DNA of 64,000 nt. Origin: an uncultured Monoglobus sp. (GTDB lineage: Bacteria > Bacillota > Clostridia > Monoglobales > Monoglobaceae). Of this stretch, positions 33,901 through 44,145 are shown one piece after another. The notes beneath the pieces were generated by a model. The model saw only the letters and a program-made list of their open reading frames with translations, had not been told where the DNA came from and did not search any database. A program made the position numbers and the translations under genes. The stretch spans positions 1-64,000 of the forward strand of contig CANRBF010000007.1 in the NCBI GenBank assembly GCA_947628795.1, in the 5' to 3' direction. Positions within the stretch are counted from its first letter, which is position 1, and the number at the start of each line of letters is the position of its first letter.

Positions 33901-35871
33901 ATGGATTTTGAAGTTGTTTCCAAATACAAGCCCGCGGGCGATCAGCCGAAGGCGATAGAGCAGCTTTCCCGCAGCATATTAAACGGCGACAAGTTTCAGA
34001 CGCTGCTTGGCGTTACCGGCAGCGGCAAAACCTTTACAATGGCGAATGTGATAGAAAAGGTGCAGAAGCCCACTCTGGTGCTTGCGCACAACAAAACGCT
34101 CGCTGCGCAGCTTTGCAGCGAGTTTAAAGAGATTTTCCCAAAAAACGCCGTGGAATACTTTGTGTCCTACTACGACTATTATCAGCCAGAGGCCTACATA
34201 CCGTACACGGACACGTATATCGAAAAGGACGCCGACACCAACGAGGAGATCGACAAGCTGCGCCACAGCGCAACAGCGGCGCTTTTTGAGCGCAGAGACG
34301 TTATAATCGTCGCCAGTGTGTCCTGCATATACGGCCTGGGCGACCCAATCGACTACAATAATATGGTAATTTCCCTGCGCCCGGGAATGATAAAGGACAG
34401 AGACGAGGTCATCGCGAAGCTGATCGAAATAAAATATGAGAGAAACGATATCGAGTTTACAAGAAACAAATTCAGGGTGCGCGGCGACGTGCTCGACATA
34501 TTCCCGTCGGACGCCTACAGCACCGCGGTGCGCGTGGAGTTTTTTGGCGACGAGGTCGACCGCATAACCGAGATAAACGTTGTGACGGGCGAGGTCATCG
34601 GCGAGAGAAAGCATGTGGCGATCTATCCGGCTTCGCATTATGTCACAACCCCCGAAAAACGAGAGAGAGCGCTTCTCAGCATTGAAAAAGAGCTTGAGGA
34701 ACGGTTAAAGGAACTGAGGGACAATGACAAGCTTGTTGAGGCGCAGCGCCTTGAGCAGCGCACGAAATACGACATGGAGATGATGCGTGAAACGGGCTTC
34801 TGCAGCGGCATCGAGAACTATTCGCGCCACATCAGCGGCCGCGCGCCGGGCAGCGCTCCGTTCACTCTTATCGACTACCTGCCCAAAGATTTTCTGCTGT
34901 TTGTTGACGAGAGCCATGTCACTCTGCCGCAGGTCAGGGCTATGTACGCGGGCGACCGCGCCAGAAAAGAAAATCTTGTTAAATACGGCTTTCGCCTGCC
35001 CTCGGCATTTGACAACAGACCCCTCAATTTTGACGAGTTCTGGGGAAAGCTGAACCAGGCGGTGTTTGTCTCGGCGACGCCCGCCGAGTTTGAAAAAGAG
35101 CGTTCCGCGAGGATAGTCGAGCAGGTCATAAGACCCACCGGACTTGTGGATCCCGCGGTCGAGGTCAGGCCGATAGACGGTCAAGTTGATGACCTTTACA
35201 CAGAAATAAACGAGAGAGTCAAGAAAAATGAAAGAGTCCTTGTAACCACGCTTACAAAGAAAATGGCAGAAAGGCTCACAGAATATTTTGACGACCTTGG
35301 TGTAAAGGTAAGATACTTGCACTCGGATGTCAAGACGATCGAGAGGATGGAAATAATACGCGACTTGAGGCTCGGCGAATTTGATGTGCTTGTGGGAATA
35401 AATCTGCTGCGCGAGGGCCTTGATATACCCGAAGTTTCACTTGTGGCTATCCTGGACGCCGACAAGGAGGGCTTTTTGAGAAGCGAGACATCGCTGGTGC
35501 AGACCATAGGCAGAGCGGCGCGAAACGCGAACGGCAAGGTTATAATGTACGCCGACGTTATCACCTCATCCATGCGGTACGCGATAGACGAGACAAACCG
35601 CCGACGCGCGATCCAAACGGACTTTAATCAAAAGCACGGCATTGAGCCCAAGACCATAACCAAAAATGTGCACGAGGTCATAGAGGCAACGACCGAGCTG
35701 AGCAAGTCGGAAAGAGGGCGCAAAGCCAAAGAAAACGAAAAGCGGATCGTTGACAGAGACCGCGCCATCGCGGAGCTTACCATAGACATGAAGAAAGCCG
35801 CCGAACTGCTGCAGTTTGAGCTCGCCGCGCAGATTCGCGACGAGATCAGGCGGCTCGGAGGAGACATATAG
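33901..35871 (+). CDS. uvrB: Excinuclease ABC subunit B (UvrB)
   Basis: UvrB is the helicase-like subunit that verifies damage and recruits UvrC. The 656-residue protein has Walker [17 protein letters not shown] (near 38-53), the beta-hairpin region [22 protein letters not shown] (helicase motif II), motif [14 protein letters not shown], and a C-terminal UVR motif ([20 protein letters not shown]) for UvrC binding. uvrA starts 20 bases after the stop, so the two form an operon. Confidence 0.98.
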   Translation: MDFEVVSKYKPAGDQPKAIEQLSRSILNGDKFQTLLGVTGSGKTFTMANVIEKVQKPTLVLAHNKTLAAQLCSEFKEIFPKNAVEYFVSYYDYYQPEAYIPYTDTYIEKDADTNEEIDKLRHSATAALFERRDVIIVASVSCIYGLGDPIDYNNMVISLRPGMIKDRDEVIAKLIEIKYERNDIEFTRNKFRVRGDVLDIFPSDAYSTAVRVEFFGDEVDRITEINVVTGEVIGERKHVAIYPASHYVTTPEKRERALLSIEKELEERLKELRDNDKLVEAQRLEQRTKYDMEMMRETGFCSGIENYSRHISGRAPGSAPFTLIDYLPKDFLLFVDESHVTLPQVRAMYAGDRARKENLVKYGFRLPSAFDNRPLNFDEFWGKLNQAVFVSATPAEFEKERSARIVEQVIRPTGLVDPAVEVRPIDGQVDDLYTEINERVKKNERVLVTTLTKKMAERLTEYFDDLGVKVRYLHSDVKTIERMEIIRDLRLGEFDVLVGINLLREGLDIPEVSLVAILDADKEGFLRSETSLVQTIGRAARNANGKVIMYADVITSSMRYAIDETNRRRAIQTDFNQKHGIEPKTITKNVHEVIEATTELSKSERGRKAKENEKRIVDRDRAIAELTIDMKKAAELLQFELAAQIRDEIRRLGGDI

Positions 35872-35891
35872 AATAAAACAGGAGAATTCAA

Positions 35892-38747
35892 ATGAACAAA
35901 AACATTGTTGTAAAAGGCGCGAACGAAAATAATCTGAAAAAAATCGACGTTGAGATACCGAGAGACAAACTGGTCGTTCTGACCGGACTAAGCGGTTCGG
36001 GCAAGTCATCCCTTGCCTTTGAGACCATATACGCAGAGGGTCAGAGACGATACGTTGAGTCTCTTTCGGCGTACGCCAGAATGTTTCTCGGCCAAATGGA
36101 CAAGCCCGACGTTGAGTCGATCGACGGTCTGTCTCCCGCGATCTCGATAGACCAGAAAACCACGTCCAGAAATCCCCGCTCCACCGTGGGAACCGTGACC
36201 GAGGTGTATGACTACATCAGGCTTTTGTACGCGCGCATAGGCATACCCCACTGCCCGAAATGCGGCAAGGAGATCAAGCCCCAGTCGATAGACCAGATAG
36301 TTGACGCCGTTAAAGCGCTGCCCGACAGGACCAGGATACAGATCATGGCGCCGGTTGTGCGCGGCAGAAAAGGCGAATACACAAAGACATTTGACGACGC
36401 GCGGAAAAAAGGCTTTGTCCGCACAAGGATCGACGGCTCGATCGTTGAGATAACCGACATGGAGATCCGTCTTGACAAGCAAAAAAAACATAATATCGAC
36501 ATAATAGTGGACAGGCTTGTTATAAAAGAGGGCATGGAAAAGCGTCTCGCGGACTCTCTTGAGACCGCTCTCAACATGGGGCGCGGGCTTGTGACCGTTG
36601 ATATCATCGACGGAGACGAGCTGCATTTTTCCCAAAACTACGCCTGCGATGACTGCGGGATAAACATTGAGGAACTGACGCCGAGAATGTTCTCGTTCAA
36701 CACGCCCTACGGCGCCTGCCCCGAGTGCTCGGGATTGGGACATATAGTTAAGATAGACCCGGATCTGGTGATCCCGGACAAAAGCCTTTCGATAAACGAA
36801 GGCGCGATCTCGGTGACGGGCTGGAGCAATTCGGACAAAAATTCGGTTGCGAGCATGTACTACGCGGGTCTTGCCGAGCATTACGGTTTCAGTCTCGACA
36901 CACCCGTTGAGGATCTGCCCGACGAGATCGTCGATATACTGCTCTACGGCACAAAGGGCGAAAAAATCAAGCTGACCTATGACCGCAAATACTCAAAGGG
37001 CTATCAATACGCCAGATTCGAGGGCATAATCAACAACCTGAACCGCCGCCACGACGAGACAAACTCCGAGTGGATGAAGGCCGAGATCGAGAGCTACATG
37101 GTGAACATGCCCTGTCACGCGTGCCACGGCGCGAGGCTGAGACCCGAATCGCTTGCCGTGACCGTCAAAGGGCTCAATATAAATCAGATCACCGATATGT
37201 CGATCTCGGAAGCATGCGACTTTTTTGAAAACCTGACCGACGATCTCACAAGCAGGGAAAAGCATATCGCAAAGCAGGTGATGAAGGAAATATGCGACCG
37301 CCTGAGATTTCTGCGAAACGTCGGTCTTGAATACCTGCGCCTTTCCAGAAGCGCGGGCACGCTCAGCGGCGGCGAGGCGCAGCGCATCAGGCTGGCGACG
37401 CAGATAGGCTCAAGTCTGATGGGCGTTGTTTATATTCTCGATGAGCCCAGTATCGGACTGCATCAACGCGACAATTCAAAGCTGATCGTCACGCTCAAAG
37501 AGCTGCGCGACCTGGGAAACACGCTGATCGTCGTGGAGCACGACGAGGACACTATACTCTCGGCGGACCATGTTATAGACATCGGACCCGGCGCGGGAAT
37601 CCACGGCGGCGAAATAGTGGCCGCGGGCACTCCGCAGGACATTATGGACTGCAAAGAGTCGATAACGGGGCAATATCTGTCGGGCGAAAAATTTATCCCC
37701 GTTCCGAAAACTCGCAGAAAAGGAAACGGAAACAAGCTTGAAATAAAAGGCTGCCGCGAGAACAATCTGAAAAACATAAACATAAAAATACCCCTCGGCA
37801 CCTTCACCTGCGTGACGGGCGTATCGGGCAGCGGCAAAAGCTCATTCGTGAACGAGATACTTTATAAGCAGCTGTCAAACGTTTTAAACCACGCCAAAAA
37901 GCACCCCGGCAAATTCAAAAGCATGAAGGGTACCGAATTTTTGGATAAAGTTATTGACATAGACCAATCTCCGATCGGCAGGACCCCGAGAAGCAATCCC
38001 GCGACCTACACCGGTCTGTTCTCGGATATACGCGATCTGTTCGCGGCAACTCAGGAAGCCAAAGCCAGAGGCTACAAATCGGGAAGGTTCAGCTTCAACG
38101 TCCGCGGCGGCCGCTGCGAGGCCTGCACGGGCGACGGCATAATCAAGATCGAGATGCACTTTCTGCCCGACGTGTACGTGCCCTGCGAGGTGTGCGGCGG
38201 CAAACGATACAACCGCGAGACACTCGAGGTCAGATACAAGGGCAAGAATATACACGAGGTCCTCGAAATGACCGTCGAGGAGGGCTGCGAATTCTTCGAA
38301 AACGTGCCCAAGATCAGACGCAAGCTTCAGACCATGTTTGACGTGGGTCTGGGCTATATCAAGATCGGACAGCCGTCAACAACGCTCTCGGGCGGCGAGG
38401 CGCAGCGCGTCAAGCTGGCGACCGAGCTCAGCCGAAGGAGCACCGGAAAGACGATATATATCCTGGACGAGCCTACCACGGGTCTCCACACCGCAGACGT
38501 GCACATGCTTATAAGCGTGCTGCAAAAGCTGGTGAACGCGGGCAACACCGTTGTGGTGATAGAGCACAATCTGGACGTTATCAAAACCGCCGACTATATA
38601 ATCGACCTGGGTCCCGAGGGCGGGGACGAGGGCGGAACCGTGGTAGCCTGCGGCACACCCGAGAAGGTCGCGAAGTGCGCGGCCTCATATACCGGTCAAT
38701 TCCTCAAAGAATACCTCAAAAAAGACAAAAATAAGAAAAATAAATGA
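35892..38747 (+). CDS. uvrA: Excinuclease ABC subunit A (UvrA)
   Basis: UvrA is the dimeric ABC ATPase that first recognises distorted DNA. The 951-residue protein has two nucleotide-binding halves with Walker [16 protein letters not shown] and [15 protein letters not shown], signature motifs [12 protein letters not shown] and [15 protein letters not shown], and zinc modules ([13 protein letters not shown] ... CPECSG, CEAC ... CEVCGG). The length is typical, and nothing appears missing. Second gene of the uvrBA operon. Confidence 0.98.
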   Translation: MNKNIVVKGANENNLKKIDVEIPRDKLVVLTGLSGSGKSSLAFETIYAEGQRRYVESLSAYARMFLGQMDKPDVESIDGLSPAISIDQKTTSRNPRSTVGTVTEVYDYIRLLYARIGIPHCPKCGKEIKPQSIDQIVDAVKALPDRTRIQIMAPVVRGRKGEYTKTFDDARKKGFVRTRIDGSIVEITDMEIRLDKQKKHNIDIIVDRLVIKEGMEKRLADSLETALNMGRGLVTVDIIDGDELHFSQNYACDDCGINIEELTPRMFSFNTPYGACPECSGLGHIVKIDPDLVIPDKSLSINEGAISVTGWSNSDKNSVASMYYAGLAEHYGFSLDTPVEDLPDEIVDILLYGTKGEKIKLTYDRKYSKGYQYARFEGIINNLNRRHDETNSEWMKAEIESYMVNMPCHACHGARLRPESLAVTVKGLNINQITDMSISEACDFFENLTDDLTSREKHIAKQVMKEICDRLRFLRNVGLEYLRLSRSAGTLSGGEAQRIRLATQIGSSLMGVVYILDEPSIGLHQRDNSKLIVTLKELRDLGNTLIVVEHDEDTILSADHVIDIGPGAGIHGGEIVAAGTPQDIMDCKESITGQYLSGEKFIPVPKTRRKGNGNKLEIKGCRENNLKNINIKIPLGTFTCVTGVSGSGKSSFVNEILYKQLSNVLNHAKKHPGKFKSMKGTEFLDKVIDIDQSPIGRTPRSNPATYTGLFSDIRDLFAATQEAKARGYKSGRFSFNVRGGRCEACTGDGIIKIEMHFLPDVYVPCEVCGGKRYNRETLEVRYKGKNIHEVLEMTVEEGCEFFENVPKIRRKLQTMFDVGLGYIKIGQPSTTLSGGEAQRVKLATELSRRSTGKTIYILDEPTTGLHTADVHMLISVLQKLVNAGNTVVVIEHNLDVIKTADYIIDLGPEGGDEGGTVVACGTPEKVAKCAASYTGQFLKEYLKKDKNKKNK

Positions 38748-38755
38748 TTTGTTTG

Positions 38756-38784
38756 TTGACAAATAAATTCACCAATGATATACT
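38756..38784 (+). promoter_or_regulatory. Sigma-A promoter of the HTH-cupin-ligase gene
   Basis: TTGACA (38756-38761), 17 bases, TATACT (38779-38784), 52 bases before the start codon. Confidence 0.8.
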
Positions 38785-38835
38785 TTAGCATGTCTTATTT
38801 GAAATTAAAATAAACGCTATATAAGGAGAAATGAA

Positions 38836-41151
38836 ATGGACAACAATTTAGACGCAAGAATCAAAGACGTTGCGGAGCGTATCAAAACGCTGCGCGAAAT
38901 TGTGGGAATGAGTGAGCAGGAACTGGCCGACAAGACTTCGGTCAGCCTTGAAAAGTACACGCAGATCGAAAACGGAGAATGTGACTTCAGCTTTTCGTTT
39001 ATCTGCCTCTGCGCGAGAGTGCTGGGTGTTGACGTCACCGACCTGCTCGAGGGTCAGAGCGCCACGCTTTCGGGCTATGAGCTCACCCGCGCGGGCGATG
39101 GCATGAAGATCGTACGCCGCAAGGAGTTTGAGTACAACAATCTGGCGCCCTACTTCAAAAACAGGATCGCCGAGCCTTTCCTGGTAACCGCGCCCTTTTC
39201 CGAGGCGGAACAGCACAAGGAAATAAAGCTGGCGAAGCACGAGGGCCAGGAGCTGGATATCGTAGTAAGCGGCTCGCTCAAGATTCAGATCGGCAAAAAT
39301 ATTGAAACGCTGAACGCGGGCGACAGCATATACTACGACAGCAAGACGCCCCACGGCATGATCGCGGTGGGCGGCGAGCCCTGCAAGTTCTACGCGATGG
39401 TATTCACGGGAGGCAAAGAGGGTCATTATATTGAAGATATTGATATGCCCGCAGTTAAACCTCTGCCCGTCAGAGACGAGCCCGGAAACAGAATTTACGA
39501 CGATTACGTAAAAATGGGCTTTGACGAGAACGGCGTTATCAACTCTATCAAGTTTATCGACGAGGAAAAGTTCAATTTCACATTTGACATAGTTGACAGA
39601 CTTGCCGAGAGAGACCCCGACAAGCCCGCCATGCTGTGGCTTTCCAAAAATAAAGAGGAACGCCTGTTCACATTCTCGGATATGAGCAAGCTGTCGGCCA
39701 AGGCCGCGCATTATTTCAAATCCTTGGGAATCAAAAAAGGCGACAGAGTTATGCTGGTGCTCAAACGCCACTATCAGTTCTGGATCGCTATACTGGCTCT
39801 CCACAGGATCGGCGCGGTCGTTATTCCCGCCACCAACCTGCTCGTTGAGCACGACTTTGATTACAGATTCAAAGCGGCGGGCGTTTCGGCCATCGTCTGC
39901 ACTGCGGACGGCGACACGGCGCATCAGGCCGAGCTCGGCGCCAGCAACTGCGACTTTGATATTCTCAAGATAATCGTTAACGGTCACCGCGAGGGCTGGC
40001 TGAACTTCGACGAAGGCATTGAGCCCTTCAGCGATGTGTTCGAGCGTCCGGAGGATCCCGACGAGACAGCCTGCGGCAGCGAGATCATGCTTATGTACTT
40101 CACGTCGGGCACGACCGGATATCCCAAGATCGCGGCGCAGAGCCACAAATATCCGCTCGGTCACTTCCTGACCGCCAAATGCTGGCACAACGTTAACCCC
40201 ACAAAAAAGGGTCTGCACTTCACCATATCCGACACGGGCTGGGGCAAGGCACTCTGGGGCAAGCTCTACGGCCAGTGGATGAGCGAGGGCGCGACGTTTA
40301 CATATGACTTTGACAAGTTCCACGCCGAGGATATCCTTCCTCTGTTCGCGAAATACAAGATCACCACATTCTGCGCGCCTCCGACGATGTTCAGATTCTT
40401 TATAAAAGAGGATCTCGGCAAATACGATCTTTCGACGATAGAGTACGCCACAACAGCGGGCGAGGCGCTCAACCCCGAGGTTTACAACCAGTTCTTCAAG
40501 CACACCGGCCTGAGAATAATGGAAGGCTTCGGCCAGACCGAGACCACGCTGGTTCTGGGCAACTTTGTCGGCATGGAGCCCAAACCCGGCTCGATGGGCA
40601 AGCCCAGTCCGCTCTATAACGTTGAAATACTGCTGCCCGACGGCAAGCCCGCCGGAGTCGGCGAGGTCGGCGAGATCTGCATCAACACCAAGGACGGCGC
40701 GCCCTGCGGCCTGTTCACCTGCTACTACAACAATGATAAACTGACAAAAGAGGCATGGCACGACGGATTCTATCACACGGGCGACACCGCCTGGAAGGAC
40801 GAGGACGGCTACTTCTGGTATGTCGGCAGGACCGACGACGTTATCAAATCCTCGGGCTACCGCATAGGCCCCTTTGAGATCGAAAGCGTTATCATGGAGC
40901 TGCCCTATGTTCTGGAGTGCGCGATAACAGCGGCTCCCGACCCGATCCGCGGCCAGGTCGTTAAGGCGACGATCGTGCTGATCAAGGGCAAGCAGGGAAG
41001 CGACGAGCTCAAAAAAGAGATACAGAACTATGTTAAGAAGCACACCGCTCCATACAAATATCCCAGGATAGTGGAATTTGTTGACGAGCTTCCCAAGACG
41101 ATAAGCGGAAAGATAAGACGCGTTGAGATCAGAGAAAACGACAAGGCTTAA
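38836..41151 (+). CDS. XRE-HTH / cupin / AMP-forming acyl-CoA ligase fusion
   Basis: Three domains in one 771-residue chain. Residues 8-65 form an XRE-type helix-turn-helix (RIKTLREIVGMSEQELADKT, SLEKYTQIENGE). Residues 100-195 form a cupin (KHEGQELDIVVSGSLKIQIG, LNAGDSIYYDSKTPHG). Residues 210-770 form an AMP-forming ligase with P-loop YFTSGTTGYPKIAAQS, ISDTGWGKALWG, EGFGQTETTLVLG, YVGRTDDVIKSSGYRIGPFE and the C-terminal lysine motif ISGKIRRVE. The ligase part resembles acetyl/medium-chain acyl-CoA synthetases, which activate a carboxylate with ATP and CoA. HTH plus cupin is a normal layout for a ligand-sensing repressor, so the protein may join sensing and activation of one acid. EAGGAG-type SD (AAGGAG) precedes the start. 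Confidence 0.9.
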   Translation: MDNNLDARIKDVAERIKTLREIVGMSEQELADKTSVSLEKYTQIENGECDFSFSFICLCARVLGVDVTDLLEGQSATLSGYELTRAGDGMKIVRRKEFEYNNLAPYFKNRIAEPFLVTAPFSEAEQHKEIKLAKHEGQELDIVVSGSLKIQIGKNIETLNAGDSIYYDSKTPHGMIAVGGEPCKFYAMVFTGGKEGHYIEDIDMPAVKPLPVRDEPGNRIYDDYVKMGFDENGVINSIKFIDEEKFNFTFDIVDRLAERDPDKPAMLWLSKNKEERLFTFSDMSKLSAKAAHYFKSLGIKKGDRVMLVLKRHYQFWIAILALHRIGAVVIPATNLLVEHDFDYRFKAAGVSAIVCTADGDTAHQAELGASNCDFDILKIIVNGHREGWLNFDEGIEPFSDVFERPEDPDETACGSEIMLMYFTSGTTGYPKIAAQSHKYPLGHFLTAKCWHNVNPTKKGLHFTISDTGWGKALWGKLYGQWMSEGATFTYDFDKFHAEDILPLFAKYKITTFCAPPTMFRFFIKEDLGKYDLSTIEYATTAGEALNPEVYNQFFKHTGLRIMEGFGQTETTLVLGNFVGMEPKPGSMGKPSPLYNVEILLPDGKPAGVGEVGEICINTKDGAPCGLFTCYYNNDKLTKEAWHDGFYHTGDTAWKDEDGYFWYVGRTDDVIKSSGYRIGPFEIESVIMELPYVLECAITAAPDPIRGQVVKATIVLIKGKQGSDELKKEIQNYVKKHTAPYKYPRIVEFVDELPKTISGKIRRVEIRENDKA

Positions 41152-41168
41152 CATCTAAATATTAACGT

Positions 41169-41210
41169 AAAGATGTCAGATTATACGGATAATTTGACAT
41201 CTTTGCTTTT
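41169..41210 (+). terminator. Terminator after the ligase fusion gene
   Basis: AAAGATGTCA (41169-41178) pairs with TGACATCTTT (41195-41204) around a 16-base, partly paired loop, followed by GCTTTTG. Confidence 0.65.
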
Positions 41211-41260
41211 GTATGAAACATTTTTTCGTTTTGTCTCGTCTAACTTAATAAAAATAGGTG

Positions 41261-41289
41261 TTGCATGTTGAGAAAAAATATAGTATAAT
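41261..41289 (+). promoter_or_regulatory. Promoter of the stalk-domain protein gene
   Basis: TTGCAT (41261-41266), 17 bases, TATAAT (41284-41289). Confidence 0.65.
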
Positions 41290-41326
41290 GTTTCATGTGA
41301 ATACTTTTACAGATAGGAAGATGATT

Positions 41327-42328
41327 ATGAAAAAAATAACAGCTATAATTTTGAGCTTGACTCTCTTGATCGGTCTGCTTGCCGGACTGACGCTTACGGC
41401 CGAGGCCGCGTCGCCGATCGAGAATATATATGTGAACGGTCAGCCCCTGAAGTTCAGCGAGGCCGAACGTCCGTTTATTATGGGCGAGGGCGACAACGGC
41501 AGAACAATGGTTCCGCTGCGCGCGGTTTCCGAAGCCCTCGGAGCGACCGTTTACTGGATAGACAAAAACGACAATGACCAGCCCACAAAAAGAATACAGA
41601 TAGTCAGATACGACACCACGCTGCGGCTCGATATAGGACTGCCCACGATGCACGTCTTTAAGATCGCTTATGACGAGGAGCTCGGCAAAGAGGATCAAAA
41701 GCAAACCGACACAATCGATCTTGACGCGCCCGCGTTCCAGGGAGACGAGACCAGAGACTACCGCACCTTTGTTCCTATCCGCGCCATAACCGAGGCTTTC
41801 GGGGCAGAGATCAACGCCGTGTTTGCGGACAGCGACGAGAGCAGGGTCGACAGACCGATGAACGTTTATATCGTGGACACATACGACGGCTCAAACGAGA
41901 ACAAAGTCAGCATAGCGGACCTTTATGACAGCATTGACATTAACCAGTCAACGCTGATCTCAACTGTGGGAATTATAACAAGGATCGACTCAAAATATTA
42001 TTTGCAGGACGAGAACCAGACCTACAAAATGATCGAGCTTAAAAGCATTCCCGATGTTGATAACTTTTGGAAGCAGCAGCTTGACGCCGCAGACAATAAC
42101 CCCGTCGGCATAAAGGTAAAAATAACCGGCATGGTAGACAAGGACAATAACAACAAGTACTCAATGGTGCTGCGCCGCGGCTCGACGGGCATGCTGCCCG
42201 CGGCATCGGCTCAGGCATCCGCCGCCGAAAACACGGCCGCTGAACCGACGCCGACGCCGAGAAAAAGCCGCCTGACAAGCAACAGCGAGGACGCGGCTCC
42301 CACAGAGGCACCCTCAACAACCGAATAA
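41327..42328 (+). CDS. Secreted stalk-domain (copper amine oxidase N-terminal-like) protein
   Basis: A 333-residue exported protein. The start at 41327 has AGGAAG eight bases upstream and begins a clean signal peptide (MKKITAIILSLTLLIGLLAG, cleavage after AEA near residue 27). Residues 30-185 carry the stalk or copper-amine-oxidase-N pattern in two parts: IYVNGQPLKFSE ... RTMVPLRAVSEALGATVYW and YRTFVPIRAITEAFGAEINA. Residues 195-290 look like an OB-type beta domain (LISTVGIITRIDSKYYLQDE, VGIKVKITGMVDKDNN). A low-complexity Ala/Pro/Thr/Glu tail ends the protein. No membrane anchor is visible. Despite the family name no oxidase activity is implied; such domains are common on clostridial surface proteins. 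Confidence 0.8.
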   Translation: MKKITAIILSLTLLIGLLAGLTLTAEAASPIENIYVNGQPLKFSEAERPFIMGEGDNGRTMVPLRAVSEALGATVYWIDKNDNDQPTKRIQIVRYDTTLRLDIGLPTMHVFKIAYDEELGKEDQKQTDTIDLDAPAFQGDETRDYRTFVPIRAITEAFGAEINAVFADSDESRVDRPMNVYIVDTYDGSNENKVSIADLYDSIDINQSTLISTVGIITRIDSKYYLQDENQTYKMIELKSIPDVDNFWKQQLDAADNNPVGIKVKITGMVDKDNNNKYSMVLRRGSTGMLPAASAQASAAENTAAEPTPTPRKSRLTSNSEDAAPTEAPSTTE

Positions 42329-42344
42329 AAATATAAAAAAATGG

Positions 42345-42366
42345 TCCCGCGGATTTATCCGCGGGA
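42345..42366. terminator. Bidirectional terminator between stalk-domain gene and aspS
   Basis: TCCCGCGGAT-TT-ATCCGCGGGA is a perfect 10-bp stem between convergent genes. The minus strand continues CCATTTTTTTA, a good T-run for aspS; the plus strand continues TTAATTTTA. Confidence 0.85.
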
Positions 42367-42372
42367 TTAATT

Positions 42373-43725
42373 TTACGGTCTTATTCTTCCTATGTCTCTG
42401 GGGAAGGCCGTGACGGTCCTGATATTGTCGCAGCCGAGCAGCTTCATTGCCAAACGCTCAAGTCCGATCCCCAGACCGCCGTGAGGCGGCATGCCGTATT
42501 TGTGCATCATCAGAAAATCGCTGAACTCCTCGGCGTCCATGCCGCGGGCGTTGATCTTGTCAAGCTGCATTTGATAGTCATGTATTCTCTGACCTCCGGT
42601 CGTGACCTCGGCGCCGTTTAAAAGCAGATCGAAGCTCAGCGTGTACTTGGGATCCTCGGGATCGTCCATCGCGTAGAACGGGCGCTTCTTTGAGGGATAA
42701 TGGGTCACAAACACCAAAGGCGAGCCGTACTTTTTCATGCAATACTCACCGATGAGACGCTCCTCCTCGGGATCCAGATCGTTGGGATTTCTGAACTCCC
42801 TGTTATACTCTTTGGCGATTATCTCCTTGATCTCCATGAATTTGAAGGCGGGGATTTGGGTATCGCTTATATCCGGAAGCTCCACGCCCAAAAGCTCAAG
42901 CTCCTGCGCGTACTCATCGCGAAGATATTTATACATATATTTCATGAATCTGGCCTCGACCGCCATAACATCCTCAAACGAGTCGATAAAACCCATCTCG
43001 AGGTCAAGACCCTCAAACTCGTTTATGTGGCGGCTGGTGCTGTGCTTTTCGGCTCTGAACACCGGAGCGACCGTGAACACCTTTTTAAACACGCCGACCA
43101 TAATCTGCTTATACATCTGAGGGCTCTGGTTGAGCAGAGCCTTGTCGCCGAAATAATCGACCTCAAACATATCGGCGCCGCCCTCGGCTCCCGCGGAAAC
43201 GATCTTCGGGGGCACAAACTCGGTGAAGCCCTCACCGTGCAGGAAGGTGCGGAACGAGTTTATGATACCGTCAACGATCTTTATCGCCGCGCGCTCACGA
43301 GGATTTCTCAAAGACGCGGGTCTGTAATCAAGCTTTATATCCACGTTGCATTTGAGTTTGCCCTTGTTGATCGTGACGGGCAGAGGCGCCGCCGCGCTTG
43401 ACAATATTTTTATCTCGGTTATATGGATCTCAAAACCGAGAGCGCTGCGCTCATCCTCAACAAGCGTGCCTTTGAGCCGCACGCTGTCCTCCTCGCGGAA
43501 TTTGTTGATCGGCAGGCCGCCCTCACCCGGCTCATACACGCACTGAACGAGATTCCTGCGCGTTCTGAGCACGAAAAACGCGAACGACTTCATTGCGCGG
43601 ATACGATGGATCATACCCTCGATCTCAACGGCACCACCGTTTTTTATTTCGCCTTTTTCAAAGGCGTCGATAACGGTTTCGATATCATACTTGCCCGTAT
43701 AACGTGTCAAATCCAGAATTTCCAT
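42373..43725 (-). CDS. aspS: Aspartyl-tRNA synthetase, archaeal/eukaryotic-type
   Basis: The 450-residue class II synthetase charges tRNA with aspartate. It has an N-terminal OB anticodon domain (AVEIEGMIHRIRAMKSFAFF) and the catalytic core with motif 2 TVAPVFRAEKHSTSRHINEF and motif 3 GMPPHGGLGIGLERLAMKLL. It is far shorter than the standard bacterial enzyme (about 590) and lacks the bacterial GAD insertion, the mark of the archaeal type. Many archaeal-type enzymes are non-discriminating and also make Asp-tRNA(Asn) for GatCAB, but specificity cannot be decided here. No T-box leader is visible in the 72-base gap upstream. Confidence 0.92.
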   Translation of the reverse strand: MEILDLTRYTGKYDIETVIDAFEKGEIKNGGAVEIEGMIHRIRAMKSFAFFVLRTRRNLVQCVYEPGEGGLPINKFREEDSVRLKGTLVEDERSALGFEIHITEIKILSSAAAPLPVTINKGKLKCNVDIKLDYRPASLRNPRERAAIKIVDGIINSFRTFLHGEGFTEFVPPKIVSAGAEGGADMFEVDYFGDKALLNQSPQMYKQIMVGVFKKVFTVAPVFRAEKHSTSRHINEFEGLDLEMGFIDSFEDVMAVEARFMKYMYKYLRDEYAQELELLGVELPDISDTQIPAFKFMEIKEIIAKEYNREFRNPNDLDPEEERLIGEYCMKKYGSPLVFVTHYPSKKRPFYAMDDPEDPKYTLSFDLLLNGAEVTTGGQRIHDYQMQLDKINARGMDAEEFSDFLMMHKYGMPPHGGLGIGLERLAMKLLGCDNIRTVTAFPRDIGRIRP

Positions 43726-43797
43726 AAAATATAACTACCTTTCTGCTAATCTGCTAAAAATTTATGCTTTTCACAATAATCCCGATTGCCGAATTTA

Positions 43798-44142
43798 TCA
43801 AAACAGACCCGGGATATTCATTCCTCCCGTCAGGCTGCTCATCTGAGACTCGCTGTCTTTCTCGGCCTTTCTCATCGCCTCGTTGACAGCCGCCACGATC
43901 AGATCCTGGAGCATTTCAACATCGTCGGGATCGACAACTTCTTCTTGGATCACGATATCTTGAAGCTCCTTTTTGCCGTTCACTGTGGCGGAAACCGCGC
44001 CGCCGCCGGCGTCAGCGGTGAACGTTTTGGTTTCCATCTCCTCCTGCATTTTCATCATTTGCTCCTGCATTTTCTGGGCCTGCTTTATCATCTGGTTCAT
44101 ATTGCCCATGCCGCCCATTCCTCGGGGAAATCCTTTAGCCAT
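43798..44142 (-). CDS. YbaB/EbfC family nucleoid-associated protein
   Basis: A 114-residue DNA-binding protein that forms small dimers with a tweezer shape. The N terminus is rich in glycine and methionine ([20 protein letters not shown]), followed by a coiled helix ([20 protein letters not shown]), a beta sheet ([20 protein letters not shown]) and a C-terminal helix ([20 protein letters not shown]). It starts three bases after the dnaX stop. In most Firmicutes recR comes next; here aspS follows instead. Confidence 0.94.
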   Translation of the reverse strand: MAKGFPRGMGGMGNMNQMIKQAQKMQEQMMKMQEEMETKTFTADAGGGAVSATVNGKKELQDIVIQEEVVDPDDVEMLQDLIVAAVNEAMRKAEKDSESQMSSLTGGMNIPGLF

Positions 44143-44145
44143 TTT

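Noticed and set aside
38848-41154. A 768-codon open frame antisense to the ligase fusion
   Set aside because: No family resemblance and no SD; it arises from the codon bias of the sense gene, which has complete motifs throughout.
43726-43797. T-box leader for aspS
   Set aside because: The gap is only 72 bases and lacks the T-box sequence and terminator.
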